IMG/VR virus record: IMGVR_UViG_3300021964_009322
Span: 1-39,542 of that record
Reading direction: 5' to 3' (one strand)
Length of the DNA: 39,542 nucleotides
Source of the DNA: a virus
The translations under genes were made by a program, and so were the position numbers. The notes under the pieces were generated by a model. The model saw only the letters and a list, made by a program, of their open reading frames with translations. It made no database searches and had not been told where the DNA came from. Below are positions 7,417-14,786 of this stretch, piece by piece. How positions within the stretch are numbered: the first letter of the stretch is position 1; every line of letters starts with the position of its first letter.

Positions 7417-8115
7417 ATGATTAAGTCTAACATCTTCAGAAAAGAATCCGCAGCTTTATCTAAGGCTGAAGAATTGGGTTGTGAGGGTACTCACAAACAC
7501 GATGGTGGTTTTATGCCTTGTAAATCTCACAAAGAGTGGGAAGAACTAACGTCAAAACCTGAAGGGGAAATTGACGAATTGGTAGATTTTGATGGAACCA
7601 TGAATAGTTCTAAAATTCCAATTATTGACCCTCACGTTTCACCAAGAAAAACTACAGACCAAACAGTTGCAGCTACGAGAACGGCACAAGACCCATATGC
7701 CTTAGGTTTCAGAAGATATGTTGGTGAAGAAGATATGTCAGGTGCTTTCGGTTGGGAAGAGACTGAAAATATGGGATTTGAAGACACCATCAAATATTTG
7801 GAAGATAAGTTAGGTGTAGACAATGCTGAAGAAAGAGCAGAAGAAATGGGTAAGGACCCTAAACTTGAAAAGAAAAAAACTGATGGGGCATTTACAAGAA
7901 TGAGACTTCAAGAAAAAGAAAGAGTTTTTACCAAAGAACAAATCATGAAGATGAAAGAAGACTTATTGGTAGATAAGGACGTAGATAACGATATTAGACC
8001 TTCAGATGAATCGGTATCAAGTATTATACTGAGAAACATCAAAGCACTGAAAAAACTTGCAGGTAAAGAAGGTATCAGTATGAAACAACTACAAAGACTA
8101 TTAAAAGATGAATAA
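7417..8115 (+). CDS. Conserved phage protein, acidic, C-terminal helical (232 aa)
   Basis: I chose the ATG at 7417 (MIKSNIFRKESAALSKAEEL) because it lies 8 bases after the promoter-like motif. An ATG at 7411 is possible, and the frame's first ATG at 7375 lies upstream of the motif. A Cys/His-containing segment (residues 18-38, EELGCEGTHKHDGGFMPC...) could bind a metal. The middle is acidic and the C-terminus (SSIILRNIKALKKLAGKEG) looks like a paired helix. Similar Cys-His segments occur in small proteins of uncultured aquatic phages, as far as I recall, but I know no function. It is the first gene of a five-gene string to 9845 and overlaps the next gene by 8 bases, which suggests translational coupling. 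Confidence 0.6.
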   Translation: MIKSNIFRKESAALSKAEELGCEGTHKHDGGFMPCKSHKEWEELTSKPEGEIDELVDFDGTMNSSKIPIIDPHVSPRKTTDQTVAATRTAQDPYALGFRRYVGEEDMSGAFGWEETENMGFEDTIKYLEDKLGVDNAEERAEEMGKDPKLEKKKTDGAFTRMRLQEKERVFTKEQIMKMKEDLLVDKDVDNDIRPSDESVSSIILRNIKALKKLAGKEGISMKQLQRLLKDE

Positions 8116-8563
8116 AAATCTTTACGATAGAAAAGCCAAATTGCCAAAATCATTACTAAAACATTTGGAAGAATGTGGTGGGATGGTAGAAGGAGACTCT
8201 AATACTGAAGGTTTCAACAGAAACAAAGAATTAAGAGAATCAGGTATGGCAACTTACCAACAAATAAAAAGAATTAAAAATTGGTTTGATTCTTATGGTG
8301 GTAAAAAAGAAGACACACCTTACGTGTTAAACGGTGGAGATAGAATGAAAAACTGGTGTAACCATGTTTTGGACCACTGGAGAGCCGTAGACCACGGAGG
8401 TAAGAAAAGAAAAATGGATGGTGGTATGGAAAACCAATTCATTGACAACCATGAAAAAAATGGTATGAATATAAACCCTCACGATAAACACGAAAGGGGT
8501 ATAAATAAATTTGATACTTCAATACAAGAAAGTATCACAAAAAGATTTAAAAGGTTAATTTAA
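8108..8563 (+). CDS. Conserved phage protein of unknown function (151 aa)
   Basis: It starts with ATG inside the end of the previous gene (junction ATGAATAA). The product is basic and rich in Gly, Lys and His, with segments YQQIKRIKNWFDSYGG (residues 51-66) and NWCNHVLDHWRAVDHGGKK (81-99). The regularly placed Trp and His suggest a small folded, possibly nucleic-acid-associated domain. The C-terminus (FDTSIQESITKRFKRLI) is an amphipathic basic helix. No enzyme signature was recognised. Its operon position next to other small conserved proteins suggests a virion-associated or head-related role, but this is inference. Confidence 0.55.
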   Translation: MNKNLYDRKAKLPKSLLKHLEECGGMVEGDSNTEGFNRNKELRESGMATYQQIKRIKNWFDSYGGKKEDTPYVLNGGDRMKNWCNHVLDHWRAVDHGGKKRKMDGGMENQFIDNHEKNGMNINPHDKHERGINKFDTSIQESITKRFKRLI

Positions 8564-8564
8564 A

Positions 8565-8861
8565 ATGGCTGAACAGAATGACAAATTAGACTTCTCACAA
8601 CCTAAAAATAAGTTGTCTGAAATCGCAGAACAGGAAAGAGCAAGACTTTTTCCTCGTAATGACTATTCTCCACTTTCTGACAAATATTCTGCAGAGCATC
8701 CAAACGCTATCGCAGATGGAGATGCTGAAGGTAGAGGAACAGGGGCATTTTTAGACGTTCACAATTTTGATGCAGGAACTATTACCGACATCAACGAAAG
8801 AACGGAAGATATCAAAGTAAATAAGTATAACTACAAAAACCAGTACAAAGTAGGAGAATAA
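8565..8861 (+). CDS. Hypothetical phage protein (98 aa)
   Basis: The gene starts 1 base after the preceding stop and overlaps the next ATG in a TAATG junction. The product is hydrophilic and probably partly disordered, with no membrane segment: a Lys/Glu-rich N-terminus (KLSEIAEQERARLFPRNDYS), a Gly/Asp-rich middle and a Tyr/Asn/Lys-rich tail (VNKYNYKNQYKVGE). I recognise no family. Its even spacing and codon use like its neighbours support it as a real gene. Confidence 0.5.
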   Translation: MAEQNDKLDFSQPKNKLSEIAEQERARLFPRNDYSPLSDKYSAEHPNAIADGDAEGRGTGAFLDVHNFDAGTITDINERTEDIKVNKYNYKNQYKVGE

Positions 8862-9256
8862 TGAAACTACAAGAAACCCTTAGAAGTGTTCTTTTGGAAG
8901 TCGCATCAATGGATGATGTCCAAAGAGCAATCAAACAAAAACAGGTTGTTACCGTATTCTATGACGGTGATGAACCAGGTGGTCGTGGTATTAGAACGAT
9001 TGAACCTGTGTGTTTGGGTTTCTCAAAGGCTGGAAACAGAGTATTAAGAGCGTGGGACATGGAAGGTGCTTCCCACACCGCCACAACAGGGGAACAACCC
9101 TTACCAGGATGGAGATTATTTAGGTTAGATAAGGTAATGACCTTCAAACCTACAGGTGATAACTTTACAACTCCACGACCTGGCTATAACTTTAATGGTG
9201 ATAAGAGCATGACAAGAGTCATAATCAACGCACAATTTAACGACAACAATGAATAA
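8861..9256 (+). CDS. WYL-like domain protein with possible head-targeting N-terminus (131 aa)
   Basis: Residues about 18-110 follow the WYL domain pattern: DVQRAIKQKQVVTVFYDG, then RGIRTIEPVCLGFSKAG, then RVLRAWDMEG and RLFRLDKVMTF. WYL domains are small SH3-like modules that sense ligands or nucleic acids in bacterial regulators. Here there is no helix-turn-helix, so the domain stands alone. The first 15 residues (MKLQETLRSVLLEVA) form an amphipathic helix with a Glu near its end. This resembles the N-termini of the proteins encoded at 31251 and 38181 and, more distantly, the T4 capsid-targeting peptide. I infer that it could be packaged in the head. It overlaps the next gene by 8 bases (ATGAATAA). 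Confidence 0.55.
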   Translation: MKLQETLRSVLLEVASMDDVQRAIKQKQVVTVFYDGDEPGGRGIRTIEPVCLGFSKAGNRVLRAWDMEGASHTATTGEQPLPGWRLFRLDKVMTFKPTGDNFTTPRPGYNFNGDKSMTRVIINAQFNDNNE

Positions 9257-9845
9257 CGATTTAATACAAAAATTAGCGATGTCCAAAAAGATTATGGACG
9301 CGTCAGATAGAATTAAACCAGGACAAACTCAAGGTGGTCTACCGATGAGTGAGAATATTGACGCCAATTACAATATCCCTCAGGATATGTTACAACCAGT
9401 CCCTCAACAACCAACACAACAAATGGCACAGGCACAACAGATGTCTCAACCACAACCCGTGACTGAGGATAGAATTCAGAATTCTAAATTACCTGATGAG
9501 ATTAAACAACTTATGATGGAACACCCAATCCAACAACCTAACTTTGGTGGTGGTGGAACTGTTCTTTCTGATGATGTAATTGAAGGTGCACAGAGACTAA
9601 TGGGTAGAACTCCACAACAAACAGTAACAGAGAACGTAACTGTACCTTCATCATCTAACGACTCAGACCTAAAACAAATGATTAGAGACGTTGTTAGAGA
9701 TACTGTTAGAGATGTGGTTAGAGAAGAACTACAAAACGCAGGTATGTTGACTGAAGGAAACACAAAAACAAATGAATCTTTACAATTAAGAGTTGGTAAA
9801 CATGTGTTTGAAGGTCGTGTAACAAAAATTAAGAAAGTTAAGTAA
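9249..9845 (+). CDS. Gln/Pro-rich protein with C-terminal helix, unknown function (198 aa)
   Basis: Residues about 40-75 are Gln/Pro-rich (QPVPQQPTQQMAQAQQMSQ), suggesting a disordered linker. Residues about 135-163 form a strongly amphipathic helix (MIRDVVRDTVRDVVREELQ) that is probably a coiled coil. The basic C-terminus (LQLRVGKHVFEGRVTKIKKVK) looks like two short beta strands. This layout resembles small head or scaffold-associated proteins in uncultured T4-like phages, but I cannot name a family. It is the last gene of the 7417-9845 string. The 55 bases after it are AT-rich and contain a weak promoter-like TATACTTTT but no hairpin. Confidence 0.5.
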   Translation: MNNDLIQKLAMSKKIMDASDRIKPGQTQGGLPMSENIDANYNIPQDMLQPVPQQPTQQMAQAQQMSQPQPVTEDRIQNSKLPDEIKQLMMEHPIQQPNFGGGGTVLSDDVIEGAQRLMGRTPQQTVTENVTVPSSSNDSDLKQMIRDVVRDTVRDVVREELQNAGMLTEGNTKTNESLQLRVGKHVFEGRVTKIKKVK

Positions 9846-9900
9846 CCACCCCCTTTTCTTATTACTGATTTTATCTTATACTTTTAACAAAATTGAAAGT

Positions 9901-11115
9901 ATGTCAAAGATAAAAGTATTAGTACTACCCTCTGATAGAACAGGGGTGGGTAAATTCCGTTCTGTAGAACCTCACATTTTCTTACAACAATCTTTTCCTG
10001 AAGATTTCCACGTAGATATAGATTATGAACCAAAAGTTAATGACCTTAACTATTGGAAACAATATGATATGGTTTGTTACCACAGGTCTATCGGGAAAGA
10101 CCCTGTTGCTTCGGTTCAAATAGTTCAGATGTTAAACCAAATGGGTATCGTAACGGTAATGGATTTAGATGACTATTGGTTACCAACAAAGGAACACCCA
10201 GCACATAATCTTGTTGTTAAAAATGAATTACATAAAAAGATTATAGACAACTTGAGAGTTGCACAATATGTGACAACCACCACTACTATTTTTGCTGAAG
10301 AGATTAAGAAAATCAATAAGAATATTTTTATCTTACCAAACGCGATTAACCCAAAAGAACCTCAGTTTATGGCTGAGACAAAACCATCGGACAAATTAAG
10401 ATTCGGATGGTTGGGTGGTTCATCTCACTTACACGACTTAAAAATTCTTAAAGATGCTTTTGGAAAATTAAATTCACAAAAAGACAACTTCAATGTTTAT
10501 TTATGTGGATTTGATACTCGTGGAACAATTACTGAGATTAACCCTCAGACGGGGGAACAAAAACAAAGACCTATTCAACCTCACGAAACAGTATGGGCAC
10601 AATATGAACAAATATTTACCAATAACTACAATTTGGTAACTCCTGAACATAAGGAATTCCTAACAAAATATGTTCAAGAACCATATACCTTAGAAGAAAA
10701 TCCATTCTATACTCGTGTGTGGACAGAACCTGTAACATCATACGCTAAGAATTATGCGAACTTTGATGTGTCATTAGCACCACTTAAAAATCATATCTTT
10801 AACCGAGTAAAATCTCAGTTGAAAGTGATTGAGGCTGGTTTTTACAAGAAGGCACTTATTGCCTCTAACATTGGTCCGTATACTATCGACTTGAAACATT
10901 CACTTCAAAATGGTAACTTTGTTGATGGTAACGCACTATTAGTCGAGGAAAGAAGAAATCACTCTGATTGGGCAAAGTGGATGAAGAAACTTATTGACAA
11001 CCCATCATGGGCTGAGGATTTGGGTGAAAGACTTTATGAGACGGTATCAAAGACATATGACTTAAATATAGTAACAGAAACAAGAGCACAAATTTATAAG
11101 GAGATTGCAAAATGA
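9901..11115 (+). CDS. Glycosyltransferase, GT4-like (GT-B fold) (404 aa)
   Basis: The N-terminus (KIKVLVLPSDRTGVGKFRSVEPH) has the early glycine and Arg region of a GT-B glycosyltransferase. It is followed by VTVMDLDDYW (residues 79-88) and, at the domain boundary, IFILPNAINPKEPQF. The second domain has LRFGWLGGSSHLHDLKIL and ends with KSQLKVIEAGFYKKALIASNIGPY, the usual E-x(n)-A donor-binding region of GT4 enzymes. Donor and acceptor are unknown. Similar enzymes with the same FGWLGGSSH motif occur in marine T4-like phages beside structural genes, as far as I recall. It overlaps the next gene by 4 bases (ATGA). This start of the glycan region may be expressed from sequence in 9846-9900. Confidence 0.75.
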   Translation: MSKIKVLVLPSDRTGVGKFRSVEPHIFLQQSFPEDFHVDIDYEPKVNDLNYWKQYDMVCYHRSIGKDPVASVQIVQMLNQMGIVTVMDLDDYWLPTKEHPAHNLVVKNELHKKIIDNLRVAQYVTTTTTIFAEEIKKINKNIFILPNAINPKEPQFMAETKPSDKLRFGWLGGSSHLHDLKILKDAFGKLNSQKDNFNVYLCGFDTRGTITEINPQTGEQKQRPIQPHETVWAQYEQIFTNNYNLVTPEHKEFLTKYVQEPYTLEENPFYTRVWTEPVTSYAKNYANFDVSLAPLKNHIFNRVKSQLKVIEAGFYKKALIASNIGPYTIDLKHSLQNGNFVDGNALLVEERRNHSDWAKWMKKLIDNPSWAEDLGERLYETVSKTYDLNIVTETRAQIYKEIAK

Positions 11116-11813
11116 TAAATGTACCAAAGACAAAACTATTATTTTTTGACTTAGAAACTGTTGGGATTGAGCAGGACTACAAGACATTGAAAAATAACAA
11201 ACCCGAACTTGCAAAATTGTTTGAGTCTTATCAAAACTGGATTGTAAAACGATACCCTGAAGAGGAAGGTAATTCTGTTGAAGAGATGTTTTACAATAAG
11301 GCCGCACTCATTCCTGAGTTTGCAAAAATAATAGTGGCGTCTTTTGCCTTTTATGCCCCTGACGGTAATATACACAAACAGACATTCTCTTCAGACCAAG
11401 AGATTGAAGTGTTACAAGAAATCAAAAACTTACTCACCAAAGTTGGTAAGTTAGATTTTTACCTTTGTGGACATAATATTAAAAACTTTGACATTCCAAT
11501 GATTGGTAAACGCATGGTTATCAATGGAATGAAACCACCGTCAATTCTTCCTCAATACGACACAAAACCGTGGGAGATGAAAGCGGTGGACACCATGGAG
11601 ATTTGGAAGTTTGGTAACAACTTCTCAATGGCATCATTAGAATTGATGTGTGTATCCATGGGTGTTTCCTCACCTAAAGATGGTGAGGTAACAGGAAACA
11701 TAGTACATCAAACCTATTGGGAAACGGAAGCATTAGACCCAATTGCAACTTACTGTGAAGAGGATGTGGATGTATTAGCAAAATTAATGGATAAACTTTA
11801 TAACTTAGTATAA
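11112..11813 (+). CDS. 3'-5' exonuclease, DEDDy type, DNA polymerase B exonuclease-like (233 aa)
   Basis: All three exonuclease motifs can be read: Exo I FFDLET (D13, E15), Exo II GHNIKNFDIP (D127) and Exo III YCEED (Y214, D218). Tyr in the third motif makes it a DEDDy enzyme, which removes nucleotides with two metal ions. It is a stand-alone nuclease without a polymerase domain. Length and motif spacing fit the predicted exonucleases related to family B polymerase proofreading domains. Likely roles are DNA repair, end processing or degradation during phage replication. It is placed between a glycosyltransferase and dUTPase with overlapping junctions (ATGA before, TAATG after), so it is probably co-expressed with them. 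Confidence 0.8.
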   Translation: MINVPKTKLLFFDLETVGIEQDYKTLKNNKPELAKLFESYQNWIVKRYPEEEGNSVEEMFYNKAALIPEFAKIIVASFAFYAPDGNIHKQTFSSDQEIEVLQEIKNLLTKVGKLDFYLCGHNIKNFDIPMIGKRMVINGMKPPSILPQYDTKPWEMKAVDTMEIWKFGNNFSMASLELMCVSMGVSSPKDGEVTGNIVHQTYWETEALDPIATYCEEDVDVLAKLMDKLYNLV

Positions 11814-12409
11814 TGGGAAAACTTGGAGAAATGAGAGATGCTATGAGAGCGTTGAAAGATTTACAAAAAACTATGGGAGGTATGGACCTAAACGACCCTC
11901 AGAAGCTTTTGGATAGTATGAACTTGGATATGGATAAACTTAATGAGATGTTTGTACAACAAACAACACCACAAACAACTTTGAAGTATTCGTTCAAATC
12001 CATTAATAAAGAACCCATATACGAATACCCAACTGATTCTGGTTTTGACCTAAGAGCAAATAAAAAGGTAACTCTTGGTCCATTAGAAAGAATGTTAGTA
12101 CCAACAGGTCTATTTTTAGAAATTCCTGAGGGATATGAAGTTCAAGTAAGACCTAAAAGCGGATTAGCAATCAACAAAGGTTTATCAGTCGTGAACACAC
12201 CAGGAACTGTAGATGAGGGTTACACTGGTGAAGTTCAGGTTATTCTTATCAACTTAAGTAACGAAACACACACCATTGAAATTGGTGACAAGATTGCACA
12301 AGCCGTATTAACACCAGTGATGTCAGGAAAGTTTGTTAACTTACAAAGAGTCCTTAATGTTGACGATAAAGAACGTGGAGACAACGGATTTGGTTCAACA
12401 GGAAATTAA
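11813..12409 (+). CDS. dut: dUTP pyrophosphatase with N-terminal extension (198 aa)
   Basis: All five motifs of trimeric dUTPase are present: I DSGFDLRA (75-82), II RPKSGLAI (113-120), III NTPGTVDEGYTGEV (128-141), IV GDKIAQAVL (158-166) and V RGDNGFGSTG (188-197). The enzyme hydrolyses dUTP to dUMP and PPi, keeping uracil out of phage DNA and feeding thymidylate synthesis. Ordinary trimeric dUTPases are about 140-155 residues. This one has roughly 55 extra N-terminal residues, Met/Leu/Asp-rich and helical (GKLGEMRDAMRALKDLQKTM), of unknown purpose. The start overlaps the preceding stop (TAATG), so a later start is not favoured, although no ATG-dependent evidence excludes one. Confidence 0.92.
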   Translation: MGKLGEMRDAMRALKDLQKTMGGMDLNDPQKLLDSMNLDMDKLNEMFVQQTTPQTTLKYSFKSINKEPIYEYPTDSGFDLRANKKVTLGPLERMLVPTGLFLEIPEGYEVQVRPKSGLAINKGLSVVNTPGTVDEGYTGEVQVILINLSNETHTIEIGDKIAQAVLTPVMSGKFVNLQRVLNVDDKERGDNGFGSTGN

Positions 12410-12411
12410 TT

Positions 12412-14055
12412 ATGTTAACAATAGGATACAGTACAAAAAAGATAGACCCTGAATTTAGAGAATATATTGAGAAATCATGTGGGTTGAAAGGTGTTGAAGT
12501 AATACCTTTTGAAAACCCTGGTACCCATTCCCTTACAGAAGTATATAATATCATTCTTGAGCAATCAACGAATGATATTGTCGTGCTTTGTCACGACGAC
12601 ATTTATTTTGAAAAAAGGAATTGGGGTAATAAGTTATTGAAACATTTTAAGCGAAATCCTGAATATGGAATCTTAGGTGTTGCAGGTTCAACCAAATTAC
12701 CATCATCTGCAAAGTGGTGGGAAGACCCCACTCGTATGAGAGGTATAGTAAACCACGAACACGAAGGTAAAAAGTGGGAGTCAAAATACTCACCGAGCTT
12801 GGGTAATAACATTGACCCAGTGGTATTGGTTGACGGATTGTTTATGGTATTAGACAAAACTAAAATCAAACAAACCTTTGGTGAAGAGATTGAAGGGTTT
12901 CACCTTTATGATGTAGACTTTTGTGTTAAGAACTTTGTTGAAGAGGTGAACATCGGGGTTATCTATGATATCAGAATTACTCACAAATCTATCGGTCAGA
13001 CCAACCAACAATGGGAAGACAACCGAGAGAAGTTCGCACAAAGACACAGTGACAAATTACCATTAAGAATTGTTCCTAACTTAGACATCAACTCACCCAT
13101 TAAAGTATTACTTTCTTGTTTGTTCTTTAAGAACTACACAGGGTCAGAAATGTACGTTTATGAGTTAGCTAAAGAATTAGTTAAACTTAATTGTGATGTC
13201 ACGGTATTGTCAGACACTAATGGACCACTATCAAAACAAGCCAAAAGTTATGGAATCAAATCCATATCATTACCTGAATATCCAGGTTTTAAAGTTGGTG
13301 ATGGTCGTTGGGGTTTCAACACTCCTAATGGTTTCCAACCTTCACAACCAAATATGTTGTATAAGGTGGGTAACGCTGATTTTGATATCATCCATACACA
13401 ACACAAACCCATCACAGAAAAGATGGTGGAATTATACCCAAACATCCCAAAACTCGCAACCATTCATTCTGAGGTCATCAGTTTGGAAGACCCAATAATC
13501 AACGACACAATTCGTGAGTATATAGCAATCCGACCTGAAATTAAGGATAAAATGGTGAATGTTGATGGTGTTGACGAATCAAAGATTTCTGTGGTATACA
13601 ACCCAATTGACTCTTCTCGATTCAACACTGAAAAGACTAAAGACGATGGATATATCTTATTTGTTGGTACGATTGATTACTTAAGAGAACAATCCATTCG
13701 TGACATTGCAAACTACGCAAAAGAACAAGGTAAAGAATTATGGTTGGTCGGACATAATAGTTCTAACTACCTACCTGAGTTATTAACTCAATCACACATT
13801 AAACATTTTGAGGCAACCAATCAGGTTGAAAAATATGTTAAGAACTGTAGTGAGACTGCAGGTATCCTATTAGGTCGTACCACTATTGAGGGTTGGATGT
13901 GTGGAAAACCTGGTTGGATTTATAATGTGGATGAGGTGGGGAATATTAAAAGTAAAGAAAGGTTTGACATTCCTTCAGATATAGATAAGTTTAATTCTAA
14001 GGAAGTTGCAAAAATAATTAAACAATTATACATTAAAATATTAAAAGAATGGTAG
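12412..14055 (+). CDS. Fused glycosyltransferase: GT-A (GT2-like) N-terminus plus GT-B (GT4-like) C-terminus (547 aa)
   Basis: Residues 1-220 follow the GT2_5-type pattern: LTIGYSTKKIDPEFREYIE, then IVVLCHDDIYF with the acidic DD pair (62-63), then VVLVDGLFMVLDK and GFHLYDVDFC. Residues 222-547 form a second enzyme: IKVLLSCLFFKNYTGSEMYV, then VYNPIDSSRF at the interdomain hinge, then GYILFVGTIDYLREQSI and GRTTIEGWMCGKPGW. The chain is therefore a two-domain transferase that may add two sugars in sequence or work on one product. Donors and acceptor are unknown. The next gene's ATG overlaps its stop (ATGGTAG), suggesting translational coupling. Confidence 0.75.
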   Translation: MLTIGYSTKKIDPEFREYIEKSCGLKGVEVIPFENPGTHSLTEVYNIILEQSTNDIVVLCHDDIYFEKRNWGNKLLKHFKRNPEYGILGVAGSTKLPSSAKWWEDPTRMRGIVNHEHEGKKWESKYSPSLGNNIDPVVLVDGLFMVLDKTKIKQTFGEEIEGFHLYDVDFCVKNFVEEVNIGVIYDIRITHKSIGQTNQQWEDNREKFAQRHSDKLPLRIVPNLDINSPIKVLLSCLFFKNYTGSEMYVYELAKELVKLNCDVTVLSDTNGPLSKQAKSYGIKSISLPEYPGFKVGDGRWGFNTPNGFQPSQPNMLYKVGNADFDIIHTQHKPITEKMVELYPNIPKLATIHSEVISLEDPIINDTIREYIAIRPEIKDKMVNVDGVDESKISVVYNPIDSSRFNTEKTKDDGYILFVGTIDYLREQSIRDIANYAKEQGKELWLVGHNSSNYLPELLTQSHIKHFEATNQVEKYVKNCSETAGILLGRTTIEGWMCGKPGWIYNVDEVGNIKSKERFDIPSDIDKFNSKEVAKIIKQLYIKILKEW

Positions 14056-14786
14056 ATAGAATTACCCAGTGGATTAAAAATTACGCCGAAGAAAACAGAA
14101 TTAGTTCATTAGTTGTCGGTGTTTCAGGTGGAATTGATTCGGCCTTAGTATCAACACTTTGTGCAAGAACTGGTATTCCGACACTATGTGTTTTAATGCC
14201 AATACATCAAGACCCATCACACACTGAAAGAGGATTAAATCACGTTAAGTGGTTACAGAAAGACCACTACTTAGTGGGATTACATGAATTTGATTTAACT
14301 GAGGTTTATGACAAATTTGTAGAAATAATGGATTATACCAAATCTGATTTGGGTTTTGCTAACTCTCGTTCTCGTCTTCGCATGATTACCCTTTATCAAT
14401 TGGCCACATCCACTAATGGTATTGTCGTTGGTACGGGTAATAAAGTAGAAGATTTCGGTGTTGGTTTCTACACAAAATATGGTGATGGCGGTGTGGATAT
14501 CTCACCAATTGCTGACCTTACAAAAACTGAGGTTTACGAGTTGGCTCGTGAGTTAGGTATCAATCAAGAAATTTTAGATGCTCAACCGACCGATGGTTTA
14601 TGGGGTGATAATAGAAACGATGAAGACCAAATTGGTGCAACATACCCCGAACTTGAATGGGCGATGGAATATGAAGGTGATGGTTCTGATTTAAATAATA
14701 GACAACAACTGGTTTTAGACATCTACTTAAGCTTCCACAATAAAAATAAACATAAAATGAATCCGATTCCGGTGTTTAAAAAATGA
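14049..14786 (+). CDS. nadE: NH3-dependent NAD+ synthetase (245 aa)
   Basis: The ATP-pyrophosphatase loop GVSGGIDSALV is at residues 24-34. The family segments SRSRLRM, GTGNKVEDFGVGFYTKYGDGG, SPIADLTKTEVYELAREL and AQPTDGLW are all clear. The enzyme converts deamido-NAD (NaAD) to NAD+ using ATP and ammonia. Length matches the single-domain ammonia-dependent form without a glutaminase domain. It is unusual that it sits alone, without other NAD genes, inside the glycan gene string. It directly precedes a UDP-sugar dehydrogenase that consumes NAD+ (ATGA overlap). A second possibility is that it restores NAD+ depleted by host defence systems. Both are inference. It is very unlikely to be anything else. 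Confidence 0.9.
   Translation: MVDRITQWIKNYAEENRISSLVVGVSGGIDSALVSTLCARTGIPTLCVLMPIHQDPSHTERGLNHVKWLQKDHYLVGLHEFDLTEVYDKFVEIMDYTKSDLGFANSRSRLRMITLYQLATSTNGIVVGTGNKVEDFGVGFYTKYGDGGVDISPIADLTKTEVYELARELGINQEILDAQPTDGLWGDNRNDEDQIGATYPELEWAMEYEGDGSDLNNRQQLVLDIYLSFHNKNKHKMNPIPVFKK

Noticed and set aside
7365-7433. Longer start for the Cys-rich protein (ATG at 7433, hydrophobic N-terminus like a signal peptide)
   Set aside because: The added residues are encoded by the divergent promoter region and overlap both promoter boxes. The ATG at 7364 has the usual spacing.
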